Of a stretch of DNA of 64,000 nucleotides, positions 20,541 to 31,330 are shown one piece after another (positions within the stretch are counted from its first letter, which is position 1; every line of letters begins with the position of its first letter). Source of the DNA: Enterobacteriaceae endosymbiont of Donacia simplex (GTDB lineage Bacteria; Pseudomonadota; Gammaproteobacteria; Enterobacterales; Enterobacteriaceae); contig NZ_CP046192.1 in NCBI RefSeq assembly GCF_012568645.1, positions 354,454 to 418,453 of the forward strand, written 5' to 3'. Position numbers and translations under genes: made by a program. Under the pieces are notes generated by a model. That model made no database searches. It was not told the origin of the DNA and worked only from the letters and a program-made list of their open reading frames with translations.

Positions 20541-21515
20541 TTATTTTAATACTACAAAAAATGCAGTAATGATAAGATTAATTAATGTTAATGGTAAACA
20601 TATAAACCAACTAAAATACATTACGTTATCATAACGGGGCCTAGGTAATGATGCTCTTATTAAAAAAAATAATATTATAAAAATAATAGTTTTTCCTATA
20701 TACCATATAATAGGAGGTAAAAAGGGACCTAACCATCCTCCAAAAAATAAAATTACAATTAAAGAAGATAATACTATTATATTAATATATTCTCCTACAA
20801 AAAAAAGGCCAAATTTCATTCCAGAATATTCAATATGATAACCATCAATTAGTTCTTGTTCTGCCTCTGGTTGATCAAAAGGATGTCTATGGCATAATGC
20901 AATAGAAGCTATAAAAAACGATATAAAACCAAAAAATTGAGGGATTATATTCCAACAATTTTTATATTGATAATAAACTATATCAAAAAGGTTAAAAGAA
21001 CCTGTTTGACATATAATCCCCATTACTGATAAACCTAAGAAAATTTCATAACTTATTATTTGTGCAACACCTCTAATTGAACCTAGTAAAGCATACTTAT
21101 TACAACTAGATAATCCTGCAAATAAAATAGAATAAATTGAAATACTAGCCATCATAAAAAAAAAAAGTATTCCAATATTTAAATTAGATATCATTAATTG
21201 AGGAGTAATTGGTAATATAGCAAATACAGATAATAATGTATTAAAAGCTATAATTGGTGCAATATTAAATAATATTTTATTTGAAAAATTTGGTGTCCAG
21301 TCTTCCTTAAAAATAATTTTTATCATATCTGCTAATATTTGTAAACATCCATATAATCCAACTCTATTAGGACCATAACGATTTTGAAATAAAGCTAATA
21401 TACGCCTTTCAGCAAAACTTAAGAAAGCACCACTTATTATTAATAATAATAATATTAATATTGTCTTTAATAAATAAATTATTTTTATAGAATTTAAAAA
21501 AGAAAATAAAATCAT
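20541..21515 (-). CDS. nuoH: NADH-quinone oxidoreductase subunit H
   Basis: Membrane subunit forming part of the quinone chamber. It has 324 residues (E. coli 325). Family signatures include '[18 protein letters not shown]', '[14 protein letters not shown]', '[15 protein letters not shown]' and '[25 protein letters not shown]', with the charged residues of the E-channel. It overlaps the nuoG stop by 4 bases. Conservation is strong. Confidence 0.96.
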   Translation of the reverse strand: MILFSFLNSIKIIYLLKTILILLLLIISGAFLSFAERRILALFQNRYGPNRVGLYGCLQILADMIKIIFKEDWTPNFSNKILFNIAPIIAFNTLLSVFAILPITPQLMISNLNIGILFFFMMASISIYSILFAGLSSCNKYALLGSIRGVAQIISYEIFLGLSVMGIICQTGSFNLFDIVYYQYKNCWNIIPQFFGFISFFIASIALCHRHPFDQPEAEQELIDGYHIEYSGMKFGLFFVGEYINIIVLSSLIVILFFGGWLGPFLPPIIWYIGKTIIFIILFFLIRASLPRPRYDNVMYFSWFICLPLTLINLIITAFFVVLK

Positions 21516-24232
21516 TTTAATACCTTTATTTTTTCAATAGTTTTTCCTAAAAAAGATAATGGAATTTTTTTTACCCCTAATGGGATACTAATAAATCCTT
21601 GATGTAAAAATTCTGAAATACATGCTTTTAATATAAAAAAATTATTTAAACAATGTAACTCAATTAAATTATTATCTAAAATTTCTAATTTTTTAGCATC
21701 TTTTTTATTTAAAAAAACATAATGATTAGGAAAATATTTTTGTATTAAAGGAGATTTTTGTATTAAACTATTACTATGAAATAAAGTATAATGTGATATA
21801 ATTATTAATTTATTAGATAAAACAAATTCATAATTATAATTATCTTTTTTTATTTTTACTATATAATGTTTTTTTCTAAAAATTTTAAATCCTGTAGATC
21901 CGTATTTTGATGAAACTCCTATTTCTTTTTGAAATTTATGTAATGATTGCGAAGAATTCCATCCAGGAGACCATAAAAATGGTATATGTTTACAATTAAT
22001 ATTTGAGTTATAATTTCCTTCCATAGAAAAATTAAAAATAGTATCGTTATCTTCTGGTTGCTGTGGTTCATGTATATTTATATTAGATAATATTGATGTT
22101 CTTCCACTATATCTAGCAGGAGATCTTGCAAATTTTCTATTATATATTTTATAAGTAGAATTAGGTGATGCTAAACTGATACCATTTAATATTGGAATAT
22201 ATTTTTCACATTTTTTAATAATATCATCTAAAGTAATTTTATTATTTAAATTTTTTAATTTTGCATAAATTTTATATATCCATTTCCAACTAGATTTTCT
22301 ATCATTTTTTTTATTATAAAAAGAAGGTTTATATACTTGAAAAAATCGTTGTGCTCTACACTCATTATTAATTACAGTACCATTACTTTCTATAAAATTT
22401 GATACTGGTAATATTATATGAGCTTTTTTCATAGTTTTAGTAAAAATATGATCTAAAACAATTATATTCGAAATTTTTGAAAAAAAATTATTTAATTTAT
22501 TTTTTTCTTCATAAAAATATAAATCATTTTCCATAATAATAATTGTATCTATATTAAAATTATTAGATTTACTTTTTATAAATAGATCACATAAAGACTT
22601 ACCTTTAATTAAATTAACTCCCATACTATTTACTTTATTTAATACATAAAATAAGCCTACATTTTTTTTTTTTTCTTTTAATGCTTGTGCTATAGCATAA
22701 GATGCAGCAATTAGTTCTATAGAACTAGCTCCAGTTCCAGAAATAATTAAAGGTTTTTTAGCATTTAATAATATTTCTTTTATTTTTAAAAGTTTATTTT
22801 TTAATTTTTTATCATTTAAAGAAAAATTAATATTATTATTCTTAATATAATTAGCTAATATAAAAGCAAATTTAGATTGATTAGAGGTAGGTGCATAATA
22901 ATTCCAGAAGGAAATATCATCTAATAATGTTTTGTCATTACTTGTGATAATTAATGGATTAATAGATTGATTTCTTAAATTCAAAATTGCATCAAAATTC
23001 CAATAAGGAATTTTTTTATTTGTTTTAATATCTAAATTATTTTTTACAGCTTGTCTTACCGCTAAAGCTGCTCTAGGATTAGTATTAGTTAAATCTTCTC
23101 CTAATATTAAAATAGCATCATAATCTTCTATTTCAGATAATGTAGGAAAATATATATTTTTATTTTGTAATATTTTAATAATATAATTAATTTGTTCTTG
23201 TTCATTTTTTAAAATACCTAAATAAAAATTATTTTTTCCAACTAATTTTTTCAAAATAAAATTACTTTCTATACTAGCTCTAGGTGAGCCAATACCAACT
23301 ATTTTTTTTGATTTTGATATTAAATTAGCAATTTTTTTAATAATTTTTTTATCATTTAAAATAAATTTTTTATTATTTTTATAATATATTATTTTAATAG
23401 GATTATTTTTTAAAAAAATATATCCATAACCAAAATAACCTCTGTCACAAAGAAAGTAATGATTTATTTTTTCATGAAATCTATTTTGGATACTAGATAA
23501 TTGTCCATAACGTTCTCCTATAGAAATATTACATCCTAACGAACAATGTTGACAAATACTGGGAGCGTACTGAAGATCCCATTTTCTTGCATAATTTGTA
23601 TTATATGTTTTATCAGTAAAAACTCCAGTTGGACATATTTCAATTAAATTTCCAGAAAAAGGATTTTTTAATTTACCATCTAAATATCTACCAAAGTAAA
23701 TATTATCTTTTGAACCAAAAACATTAAAATCTTTCCCATCTGAATAATTTTTATAAAATCTTAAACAACGATAACATGTAATACAGCGATTCATTGTATG
23801 TGATATAAATGGACCTAAATATTGATTTTTATATTTTCTTTTAGTAAAATTATACCTACGTATATTATGTCCTGACATAACAGTCATATCTTGTAAATGA
23901 CAACTACCTCCTTCATCACATACAGGACAATCATGTGGATGATTTAACATTAATAATTCAATATTTTTTTTACGAAAATTAATTGAATCTTTATCATTAA
24001 TTAATATATATGAATTTTTTATAGGAGAAGACATACAGGACATAATTATTTGTCCATTTTTTTTAAAATTATCATATTGTTTTATTGCACATTGACGACA
24101 TGAACCTATACTACCTAAAATTGGGTGCCAACAAAAATACGGTAAATTAAAACCTAATGATAAACATATTTTTAATAAATTATCTTTTTCATTAACTTTA
24201 TATAATTGACCTTCTATATTAATATTAATCAT
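21512..24232 (-). CDS. nuoG: NADH-quinone oxidoreductase subunit G
   Basis: Largest peripheral-arm subunit (906 residues; E. coli 908). It carries the N1b 2Fe-2S site ('[11 protein letters not shown]', 'CMSS'), the His-ligated N5 site ('HPHDCPVC...GGSCHLQ'), the N4 site ('[14 protein letters not shown]', 'ICPTGVF') and the extra N7 cluster ('[10 protein letters not shown]', 'LCDRGYFG'). A molybdopterin-oxidoreductase-like domain without cofactor function follows. The N7 ligands are intact. The long C-terminal half is diverged and Asn/Lys-rich but uninterrupted. Confidence 0.96.
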   Translation of the reverse strand: MININIEGQLYKVNEKDNLLKICLSLGFNLPYFCWHPILGSIGSCRQCAIKQYDNFKKNGQIIMSCMSSPIKNSYILINDKDSINFRKKNIELLMLNHPHDCPVCDEGGSCHLQDMTVMSGHNIRRYNFTKRKYKNQYLGPFISHTMNRCITCYRCLRFYKNYSDGKDFNVFGSKDNIYFGRYLDGKLKNPFSGNLIEICPTGVFTDKTYNTNYARKWDLQYAPSICQHCSLGCNISIGERYGQLSSIQNRFHEKINHYFLCDRGYFGYGYIFLKNNPIKIIYYKNNKKFILNDKKIIKKIANLISKSKKIVGIGSPRASIESNFILKKLVGKNNFYLGILKNEQEQINYIIKILQNKNIYFPTLSEIEDYDAILILGEDLTNTNPRAALAVRQAVKNNLDIKTNKKIPYWNFDAILNLRNQSINPLIITSNDKTLLDDISFWNYYAPTSNQSKFAFILANYIKNNNINFSLNDKKLKNKLLKIKEILLNAKKPLIISGTGASSIELIAASYAIAQALKEKKKNVGLFYVLNKVNSMGVNLIKGKSLCDLFIKSKSNNFNIDTIIIMENDLYFYEEKNKLNNFFSKISNIIVLDHIFTKTMKKAHIILPVSNFIESNGTVINNECRAQRFFQVYKPSFYNKKNDRKSSWKWIYKIYAKLKNLNNKITLDDIIKKCEKYIPILNGISLASPNSTYKIYNRKFARSPARYSGRTSILSNINIHEPQQPEDNDTIFNFSMEGNYNSNINCKHIPFLWSPGWNSSQSLHKFQKEIGVSSKYGSTGFKIFRKKHYIVKIKKDNYNYEFVLSNKLIIISHYTLFHSNSLIQKSPLIQKYFPNHYVFLNKKDAKKLEILDNNLIELHCLNNFFILKACISEFLHQGFISIPLGVKKIPLSFLGKTIEKIKVLK

Positions 24233-24315
24233 AATATAAATTCCATAATATTATTTTAGTATATATCAATACTCTAATTTAGAAATATGATAAATAAATA
24301 TTTTATATAAAAATT

Positions 24316-25596
24316 TTATTTAGCAATACCAGATTCAAACTCATGTAAAAAATATTTTAATGCACTATTTAAAGGTTCCATTGCACCTGGTGCATGTGCA
24401 CAAAAAGAACCTCCATTTGTTAATTGTTGACTTATTTCTTTAAGAAGAGAAATATCTCTTTTAGAACCTCTTTTTTTTTCTAAATTATCTAATATTTTAA
24501 CAATCCAGGGTAAACCTTCTCTACAAGGAGTACAAAAACCACAAGATTCTCTTGCAAAAAAAATTTCTAAATTTTTTATTAAAGATAAAATATTAATGCT
24601 ATTATCTATAGCTAAAGATATACCTGTTCCTAATCTACTACCTGCTTTACTAATATTTATAAAATCCATCGGTAAATCTAAATGATTTTTTGTTAATAGG
24701 CCAGTTCCTGCTCCACCTGGTTGCCATGCTTTAAATATAAAACCTTTTTTCATTCCTCCTGCATACTTTTCTAGAATTTCTCTAGCAGGTATACCAAAAG
24801 GTAATTCCCATAATCCAGGATTTTTTACATTTCCAGAAAAACCTAACATTTTTGTACCAGTATCATATTTACTTCTAGATATTTTTTTATACCAATCAGG
24901 ACCGTATTTTATTATACCAGGTATATTAAATATAGTTTCAACATTATTAATACATGTTGGTTTACCCCATAAACCAACTATAGCTGGATATGGAGGTTTA
25001 AATCGTGGATTTGCACGTTTACCCTCTAAAGAGTTAATTAATGCTGTTTCTTCTCCACATATATATCTTCCAGCTCCTATATGAAGATATAAATCAAAAT
25101 TAAAATTACTATTTAATATATTTTTACCTAAAAAATTAAAACTATAAGATTCCTTTATTGCTATATTTAAAATATTTAAACAATTTATATATTCCCCTCT
25201 TAAAAAAATATATCCTTTATTAGCCTGAATAGCAAAAGCACTAATTATTATACCTTCTATTAATTGATGAGGAATATGTTCTATTAAAAAACGATCTTTA
25301 TATGTTCCAGGTTCCATTTCGTCGGCATTACATAAAAAATAACGAATTTCTTTATTATGTTTTTTAGGAGGTATTAAACTCCATTTTAATCCAGTATAAA
25401 ATCCTCCACCTCCTCTACCTTTTAATTTTGATTTTTTAATAATATTTATTATATTTTGAGGAGTATTTTTTAATAAACTATTTTTTAAACTTTGATAACC
25501 ATCTTGTTTTATATATTTTTTTAAAAATATTGTTTTATTTTTATTAATACGCCATGTTAGAGGATGTGTTTCCGGATTGGGATTTATGATTTTCAT
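24316..25596 (-). CDS. nuoF: NADH-quinone oxidoreductase subunit F
   Basis: NADH-binding flavoprotein subunit with FMN and cluster N3. It has 426 residues against 445 in E. coli, lacking the extreme C-terminal tail. 'KLKGRGGGGFYTGLKW' binds NADH, 'GAGRYICGEETALINSLEG' binds FMN/NADH, and 'ESCGFCTPCREG' plus 'GGSFCAHAPGA' supply the four cluster cysteines. The start 'MKIINPNPETHPLTWR' aligns with E. coli and lies inside the 3' end of nuoE, so the genes overlap by 53 bases. Confidence 0.96.
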   Translation of the reverse strand: MKIINPNPETHPLTWRINKNKTIFLKKYIKQDGYQSLKNSLLKNTPQNIINIIKKSKLKGRGGGGFYTGLKWSLIPPKKHNKEIRYFLCNADEMEPGTYKDRFLIEHIPHQLIEGIIISAFAIQANKGYIFLRGEYINCLNILNIAIKESYSFNFLGKNILNSNFNFDLYLHIGAGRYICGEETALINSLEGKRANPRFKPPYPAIVGLWGKPTCINNVETIFNIPGIIKYGPDWYKKISRSKYDTGTKMLGFSGNVKNPGLWELPFGIPAREILEKYAGGMKKGFIFKAWQPGGAGTGLLTKNHLDLPMDFINISKAGSRLGTGISLAIDNSINILSLIKNLEIFFARESCGFCTPCREGLPWIVKILDNLEKKRGSKRDISLLKEISQQLTNGGSFCAHAPGAMEPLNSALKYFLHEFESGIAK

Positions 25597-26083
25597 TAAT
25601 ATAATTATCCAATATTTGATTTATATAATTAATAGATAATGAAGTATAAATTTTTTCATTAATCATTATAACAGGACTATTTTCACAATGTCCTAAACAA
25701 CATATAGGTATTAGAGTAAATAATTTATCAGAAGTTGTTTGTCCTGGTTTAATATGTAATTTATTTTCAATATATTTTAATATTTTTTCATATTTTGTTA
25801 TATAACAAACAATACTATCACAATATTTAATAACGTATTTTCCTACTGGTGATCTAAAAATTTGACTATAAAATGTAGCCACACTATCAATTTCAGAAGG
25901 ATTTATATTTAAAATATTAGAAATAATAATAATAATATCATCAGATATCCATCCATATTTTTTTTGAAAAAATATTAATATTTCAATAATAGCCGCATTA
26001 TTATATTCATAATGATTTTTAATTTTATTAATTATTTTAAATTCTTCTTTACTTAAAGATATATTATTAATTATTTTTTTCAT
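25544..26083 (-). CDS. nuoE: NADH-quinone oxidoreductase subunit E
   Basis: Thioredoxin-like 2Fe-2S (N1a) subunit beside NuoF. It has 179 residues (E. coli 166). The cluster cysteines are in 'YCDSIVCY' and 'CCLGHCENSP', with 'LHIKPGQTT' between them. The last dozen or so residues extend past the family's usual end and read through the start of nuoF in another frame, giving a 53-base overlap. This looks like loss of the original stop codon. Confidence 0.94.
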   Translation of the reverse strand: MKKIINNISLSKEEFKIINKIKNHYEYNNAAIIEILIFFQKKYGWISDDIIIIISNILNINPSEIDSVATFYSQIFRSPVGKYVIKYCDSIVCYITKYEKILKYIENKLHIKPGQTTSDKLFTLIPICCLGHCENSPVIMINEKIYTSLSINYINQILDNYINENHKSQSGNTSSNMAY

Positions 26084-26094
26084 AAAATTATATT

Positions 26095-27924
26095 TTAACG
26101 GTCTACATCAGACATAACAAAATCAATACTTCCTAAGTATGTAATTAAATCTGATATTAGACTACCTTGAATGACAGATGGTATTTGTTGTAAGTGAGGA
26201 AAACTAGGTGTTCTAATTCTAGTTCGATAACTCATCGTACTACCATCACTAATTAAATAATAACTATTAATTCCTTTAGTAGCTTCAATCATTTGAAATG
26301 CTTCATTAGCAGGTATTAATGGTCCCCAGGATACTTGAACAAAATGATGGATTAAAGTTTCTATATGGTTTAACATTTTTTCTCTAGGAGGTGGTGTTGT
26401 TAAAGGATGATTAACTTTATATTCCCCTTCAGGCATATAATTTAGACATTGTTTTATAATATGTAAACTTTGCCAAATTTCTTCAAATTTTAATAAAATT
26501 CTTGAATAACAATCACTAATATTATTACCTATAGGAATATCGAAATCAAAGTTTTCATATCCAGAATAGGGACGCCATTTACGAACATCAAAATTTAATC
26601 CAGTAGCTCTTAAACCAGTTCCAGTAATCCCCCAAGATATTGCTTCTTTCTGATTATAAAATGCTATATTTTTAGATCTAGATATTAAAATACTATTTTG
26701 TAGTGCTACTTTTTTATATATATTTAACCTTTTAGGTAACCAATTTAATAATTTTTTTATTAAAATATTCCATCTATTGGGTAGATCTTGTGCTAAACCT
26801 CCGATTCTAAACCATGCAGGATGCATTCTAGCTCCTGTAATAGCTTCAATTATATCATATATTTTTTGTCTATCGGTAAAAACTAAAAATATAGGAGTCA
26901 TTATACCTAAATCTTGCATAAAAGTAGATAAACAAAGTAAATGGCTATTAATACGAAATAATTCAGATAACATTATTCTAATAACTTTAATTCTATCTGT
27001 TATAATAATATTAGCTAATTTTTCAATTGCAAGGATATAAGGCATTTCGTTTATACAACCGCCTAAGTATTCAATACGATCGGTATATGGTATATATGTA
27101 TGCCATGTTTGTCTTTCTGCTATTTTTTCAGCTCCTCTATGATGATATCCAATTTCAGGTATACATTGTATAATTTCTTCTCCAGATAATTGTAATATTA
27201 TTCTAAAAGCTCCATGTACTGAAGGATGATTTGGACCTAAATTAAGATACATATAATCATTTAATTTATTTTTTATAGGTAAATTATAATCTTCTGGTTT
27301 AAACTCAGTAGATTTAATATCTTTTTTATATTTTTTTTTTGTTAATATATAAGGAATGGATTCAGTAGCTCGTGAAGGAAAATCCTTACGTAAAGGATAA
27401 CCATTATTCCAATTTTTAGGTAATAAAATATGTGATAAAGAAGGATGATTAATAAAATTAATTCCGAACATTTCCCAAATTTCTCTTTCATACCAATTAG
27501 CATTTTGAAAAAAATTTGTAATAGTATTAATATTTAAAAATTTTTCTTTTAGAGGAATTTTTATAATAATATCAGAATTTCTATTAATAGATATTAAATG
27601 ATAAAATAATGAAAAATCCATTTTTTTCATTAGTTTAAATTTATTAAAATGTAATCTTTCATCTATACCATGCATATCATATAACATATTATATGGATTT
27701 TTTATTTCTGAAAAAAATTTTATAAATTTTATTAAATCATTTGATCTAATCCAAATAGTAAATGGAATTTTATTATTAAGATTATTTTGTATAATAAAAT
27801 CTTTAAAATTAAATTTTTTATTTAACTCACCTATAATAGGTTCTGTATTTTTCTGAGAAAAAGATTTATTATGTATATCTCCTATTTTCTTAATTACATT
27901 ATCAAAAACGTTATTCATATTCAT
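26095..27924 (-). CDS. nuoC: NADH-quinone oxidoreductase fused subunit C/D
   Basis: Natural NuoC-NuoD fusion (609 residues; E. coli NuoCD 600). Residues up to about 190 are the 30-kDa NuoC part ('[17 protein letters not shown]', 'YPLRKDFP'). From about 215 onward is the 49-kDa NuoD part that forms the quinone site ('[16 protein letters not shown]', '[15 protein letters not shown]', '[10 protein letters not shown]', C-terminal '[12 protein letters not shown]'). The fusion is normal for enterobacteria and supports the taxonomic placement. Confidence 0.96.
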   Translation of the reverse strand: MNMNNVFDNVIKKIGDIHNKSFSQKNTEPIIGELNKKFNFKDFIIQNNLNNKIPFTIWIRSNDLIKFIKFFSEIKNPYNMLYDMHGIDERLHFNKFKLMKKMDFSLFYHLISINRNSDIIIKIPLKEKFLNINTITNFFQNANWYEREIWEMFGINFINHPSLSHILLPKNWNNGYPLRKDFPSRATESIPYILTKKKYKKDIKSTEFKPEDYNLPIKNKLNDYMYLNLGPNHPSVHGAFRIILQLSGEEIIQCIPEIGYHHRGAEKIAERQTWHTYIPYTDRIEYLGGCINEMPYILAIEKLANIIITDRIKVIRIMLSELFRINSHLLCLSTFMQDLGIMTPIFLVFTDRQKIYDIIEAITGARMHPAWFRIGGLAQDLPNRWNILIKKLLNWLPKRLNIYKKVALQNSILISRSKNIAFYNQKEAISWGITGTGLRATGLNFDVRKWRPYSGYENFDFDIPIGNNISDCYSRILLKFEEIWQSLHIIKQCLNYMPEGEYKVNHPLTTPPPREKMLNHIETLIHHFVQVSWGPLIPANEAFQMIEATKGINSYYLISDGSTMSYRTRIRTPSFPHLQQIPSVIQGSLISDLITYLGSIDFVMSDVDR

Positions 27925-27955
27925 AAATAGACCTTATTATAAATATTTTTTAATA

Positions 27956-28621
27956 CTATATATTTTTTATTGATTTAAATTTAATATTTTTATCATTAAA
28001 ATGTTTCTTTGATGATTTTTTAAATCTAGCTTTATAAATACCTTGATCTCCTATAACCCAAGATAATGGACGTCTTTCATAATTTATAGCTTTTTGTAAT
28101 AATAATAATGCTTGTATATATGATTCTGGTCTAGGAGGACATCCTGGAATATAAATATCTACAGGTAAAAATTTATCTACTCCTTGAACTACAGAATATA
28201 TATCATACATTCCTCCAGAATTAGCACAAGATCCCATTGAAATTACCCATTTAGGTTCTAACATTTGATCATATAACCTTTGTATGATAGGAGCCATTTT
28301 TAAAAAACATGTTCCTGCTATTACCATAAAATCAGCTTGTCTAGGAGATGCTCTTAAAACTTCTGAACCAAATCTTGAAATATCATTAATAGATGTAAAC
28401 GAAGTAGTCATTTCAACATAACAACAAGATAGTCCAAAATTATAAGGCCATAAAGAATTTTTTCTACCCCAATTAATAATTTTATTTGTAATTTTTTTTA
28501 AATTACCTAAAAAAATATTTTTACTAATTTGATCATTTAAAGGATCTATATCAATATTTTTTTTTTTTTCTAAAGGGTAACTTTTTTTATTATTTTTAAT
28601 TTTATTTAGAATAAATTTCAT
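27956..28621 (-). CDS. nuoB: NADH-quinone oxidoreductase subunit B
   Basis: Holds the terminal cluster N2 that reduces quinone. It has 221 residues (E. coli 220). The unusual tandem cysteine ligands are in 'GLSCCYVEM', with the others in '[13 protein letters not shown]' and '[15 protein letters not shown]'. '[23 protein letters not shown]' is highly conserved. It lies between nuoA and nuoCD. Confidence 0.96.
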   Translation of the reverse strand: MKFILNKIKNNKKSYPLEKKKNIDIDPLNDQISKNIFLGNLKKITNKIINWGRKNSLWPYNFGLSCCYVEMTTSFTSINDISRFGSEVLRASPRQADFMVIAGTCFLKMAPIIQRLYDQMLEPKWVISMGSCANSGGMYDIYSVVQGVDKFLPVDIYIPGCPPRPESYIQALLLLQKAINYERRPLSWVIGDQGIYKARFKKSSKKHFNDKNIKFKSIKNI

Positions 28622-28650
28622 TTTAGTATATATATATTTTTTTTATATAA

Positions 28651-29034
28651 TTAAATATTTTTATATTTCCAATTTAAAGCTTTCATTTTAAATAAATAAA
28701 ATAAAGTAATTAAAATAGTAAAAATAAAAAAAATTCCTTGAAGAAAACTTTCTAATTTTATTATTTTAATAGTAACAGACCATAAATATAAATATAAAGA
28801 TTCAATATCAAATATAATAAAAAATATTGCTATTAAATAATAATTAATATGTATTTTCATTTGAGTATTACCATAAGAGTAAACACCTGATTCAAATGGT
28901 ATCTGTTTATCTAAACCGTATGAACGTCCTCCTAAAAATGAGGAAATAAATATCATTAAAGAACTAATAATTATCGCAAAAACTTGAAATATTATAAAAT
29001 ATTGAGGATTATATATTAATTTATTTATTATCAT
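28651..29034 (-). CDS. nuoA: NADH-quinone oxidoreductase subunit A
   Basis: Three-helix membrane subunit next to the quinone site. It has 127 residues (E. coli 147, shorter at both ends). The conserved loop 'PFESGVYSYGNTQMKIHINYYLIAIFFIIFDIESLYLYLW' with its membrane acidic residues is present. It is the first nuo gene. It starts only 29 bases after the thrC stop, with no visible terminator, so transcription may continue from thrABC. Confidence 0.94.
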   Translation of the reverse strand: MIINKLIYNPQYFIIFQVFAIIISSLMIFISSFLGGRSYGLDKQIPFESGVYSYGNTQMKIHINYYLIAIFFIIFDIESLYLYLWSVTIKIIKLESFLQGIFFIFTILITLFYLFKMKALNWKYKNI

Positions 29035-29063
29035 AATTAATTTCTTTTTTTATAAGAATATAT

Positions 29064-30368
29064 TTATATCACGTAATTTTGTATTAAAAATTTTTTTAAA
29101 TAAGAAAAATTATTAGATAATTTGTAAGATAGATTTTTTTTTTCTAAACAATGAATTAAAATATTAGGTAATAATATTTTTTGATGTAATGTTTTATAAA
29201 TATAATCTTGAAATTTAGCTGGGTGAGCAGTACCAAGAAATATATTAAATGTATCTTTTTTTAAAATTTGTTTTTTTAATGCACAAAAACTTACAGCTGA
29301 ATGTGGTTCTAAAATATATTTATATTGATTATAAAAATTTATTATTGTATTAGTTGTTTGTATATCTGTAATTGGGAAAGACTCTAATTTTTTTAAATTC
29401 CAATTATTTTTGTTAAAAATTTCTATAATTCTAGGCCAATTATTAGGAATACTAACATCCATTGCATTAGATAATGTTGGTATTGTTTTCTTAGGTTTCC
29501 AATATCCTTTTTTTAAAAATCTAGGTATTGTATCATTGATATTAGTTGCAGCAATAAACTTATGTATAGGTAACCCCATTGTTTTAGCTATTAATCCAGC
29601 TGTTAAATTACCAAAATTACCACTAGGAATTGAAAATACTATTTTATTTTTTCTTTGATTTAAAGGAATTTGTGAAAAAGCTTCAAAGTAATAACATGTT
29701 TGTGCTATTAATCTACTAATATTAATTGAATTTGCAGAATTTAAATATAATAATTTTTTAAGTTCTTTATCATTAAATACTTCTTTTATAAGTTTTTGGC
29801 AATCATCAAAATTACCTTTAATTGCAATTGTTTTTATATTATTTCCTAATGTACAAAATAATTTTTCTTGTAAAATAGAAATTTTTTGATAAGGATATAA
29901 TATCACAACTTCAATATTTTTCATTTTATAAAAAGCATGAGCAACAGCAGCACCAGTATCACCAGAAGTAGCAGTTAAAATAATAATTTTTTTTTCTTTA
30001 TTAAAAAAATTTAACATTTGTGCCATAAAACGTACACCAAAATCTTTAAATGCTAAAGTAGGTCCATGGAATAATTCTAAACAGGCAAGATTTTTATCAA
30101 TTAAATTTAATAATATTGGGAAATTAAATGCTTTAGTTATTTTTATTTTTAATTCATCTAATAAAATTTCTTTTTTATTTAAAAATAATGAAATTATATA
30201 ATTACTTCTATCTATAAAATTAAGTTTTAATATATTTTTAATTATTTTATTATTTAGTTTTGGTATATTTATAGGAAAAAATAAACCTTGTTTTTTACCT
30301 AAACCTTTTTTTAAAGCTTGACTAAAATTTTTTTTTTCTTCATGATAATTAAGATTATAAAATTTCAT
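29064..30368 (-). CDS. thrC: threonine synthase
   Basis: PLP enzyme converting O-phospho-homoserine to threonine. It has 434 residues (E. coli 428). The PLP lysine lies in 'HGPTLAFKDFGVRF', followed by 'TATSGDTGAAVAHAFY' and 'FSIPSGNFGNLTAG', which bind PLP phosphate. Its ATG overlaps the thrB stop in an ATGA arrangement, indicating translational coupling. Last gene of thrABC. Confidence 0.96.
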   Translation of the reverse strand: MKFYNLNYHEEKKNFSQALKKGLGKKQGLFFPINIPKLNNKIIKNILKLNFIDRSNYIISLFLNKKEILLDELKIKITKAFNFPILLNLIDKNLACLELFHGPTLAFKDFGVRFMAQMLNFFNKEKKIIILTATSGDTGAAVAHAFYKMKNIEVVILYPYQKISILQEKLFCTLGNNIKTIAIKGNFDDCQKLIKEVFNDKELKKLLYLNSANSINISRLIAQTCYYFEAFSQIPLNQRKNKIVFSIPSGNFGNLTAGLIAKTMGLPIHKFIAATNINDTIPRFLKKGYWKPKKTIPTLSNAMDVSIPNNWPRIIEIFNKNNWNLKKLESFPITDIQTTNTIINFYNQYKYILEPHSAVSFCALKKQILKKDTFNIFLGTAHPAKFQDYIYKTLHQKILLPNILIHCLEKKNLSYKLSNNFSYLKKFLIQNYVI

Positions 30369-31306
30369 TTTTGCTCCATAATTTGAGTACCTATATTATT
30401 AATTTTACATATATAAACAAATCCTGTATTATTTTTTAAATAATTTTTTTTAAACCAATCGACCATATTATAAGCAATATTTAAATTATTAAAAATACTA
30501 AAAACTGTAGGTCCTGATCCTGAAATTCCGTAACTTAATGCACCTAATTTTTTTGCTGTATAAGAAATTTTTTCAAAGTTGGGTATAAAAGATTTTCTAT
30601 ATGGTTCAGCAATAAAATCTTTCATTAATTTTGATGCTAACAATTCTTGTTTTGTATGACTAGCATTAATAAACCCTGCTAAATATTGACTTTGTTTAAT
30701 AAAAATTTCTTTTTTATATAATTTCGGTAAAACTTTTCTAGAATAAAAAGTAGATAATTTAATTCCCGGATATGCTATAACCCAGAACCAATTTTTAAAA
30801 ATTGGGATATTTTGAATAATTAAATTATTTTTATTAATAATTAATATTAATTTCATTCCACCTAATAAACAAGGAACAATATTATCATAATGTATATTAC
30901 CAGATAATAATCCTTCCAATTCTCCCATTAATTTTAATAAATCAATATTATTTAGTGGATTATTACAAAATAAATTTATTGCTTTTAAACAAGCAACAAT
31001 TGAACAAGCACTAGAACCTAATCCTGATGCTACAGGAATATTTTTTTCTAAAATTATTTTTACAGGAATTTTTTTCCCAATTTTCTTACAAAATTTTGTC
31101 CAACAATGAAAAATAATATTTTCATGATTATTTTTTGGTAAATCATTAAAAAAAAGACCTTTATTAATTAAAATAAATTTTTTAGATGAAGAAATTGTTA
31201 TAAAATCTCCTAGAAAACCTTTATCAACTCTTGATAATGCTATTCCTAAAGTATCAAAACCTACATTTATATTTCCAATTGAAGCAGGAGAATAAATTTT
31301 AATCAT
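30365..31306 (-). CDS. thrB: homoserine kinase
   Basis: GHMP-family kinase phosphorylating homoserine. It has 313 residues (E. coli 310). It opens with 'IKIYSPASIGNINVGFDTLG'. The ATP-binding 'IPVASGLGSSACSIVACLKA' and C-terminal 'ALSYGISGSGPTVFSIF' motifs are intact. It ends in TGA, which shows that TGA is a stop codon in this genome. It lies 24 bases after thrA and overlaps thrC by 4 bases. Confidence 0.96.
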   Translation of the reverse strand: MIKIYSPASIGNINVGFDTLGIALSRVDKGFLGDFITISSSKKFILINKGLFFNDLPKNNHENIIFHCWTKFCKKIGKKIPVKIILEKNIPVASGLGSSACSIVACLKAINLFCNNPLNNIDLLKLMGELEGLLSGNIHYDNIVPCLLGGMKLILIINKNNLIIQNIPIFKNWFWVIAYPGIKLSTFYSRKVLPKLYKKEIFIKQSQYLAGFINASHTKQELLASKLMKDFIAEPYRKSFIPNFEKISYTAKKLGALSYGISGSGPTVFSIFNNLNIAYNMVDWFKKNYLKNNTGFVYICKINNIGTQIMEQK

Positions 31307-31330
31307 AAATAATAATTCCTTATAATTTAA

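Noticed and set aside
26777-27040. 87-codon plus-strand frame opposite nuoCD
   Set aside because: Antisense shadow of the conserved NuoD part.
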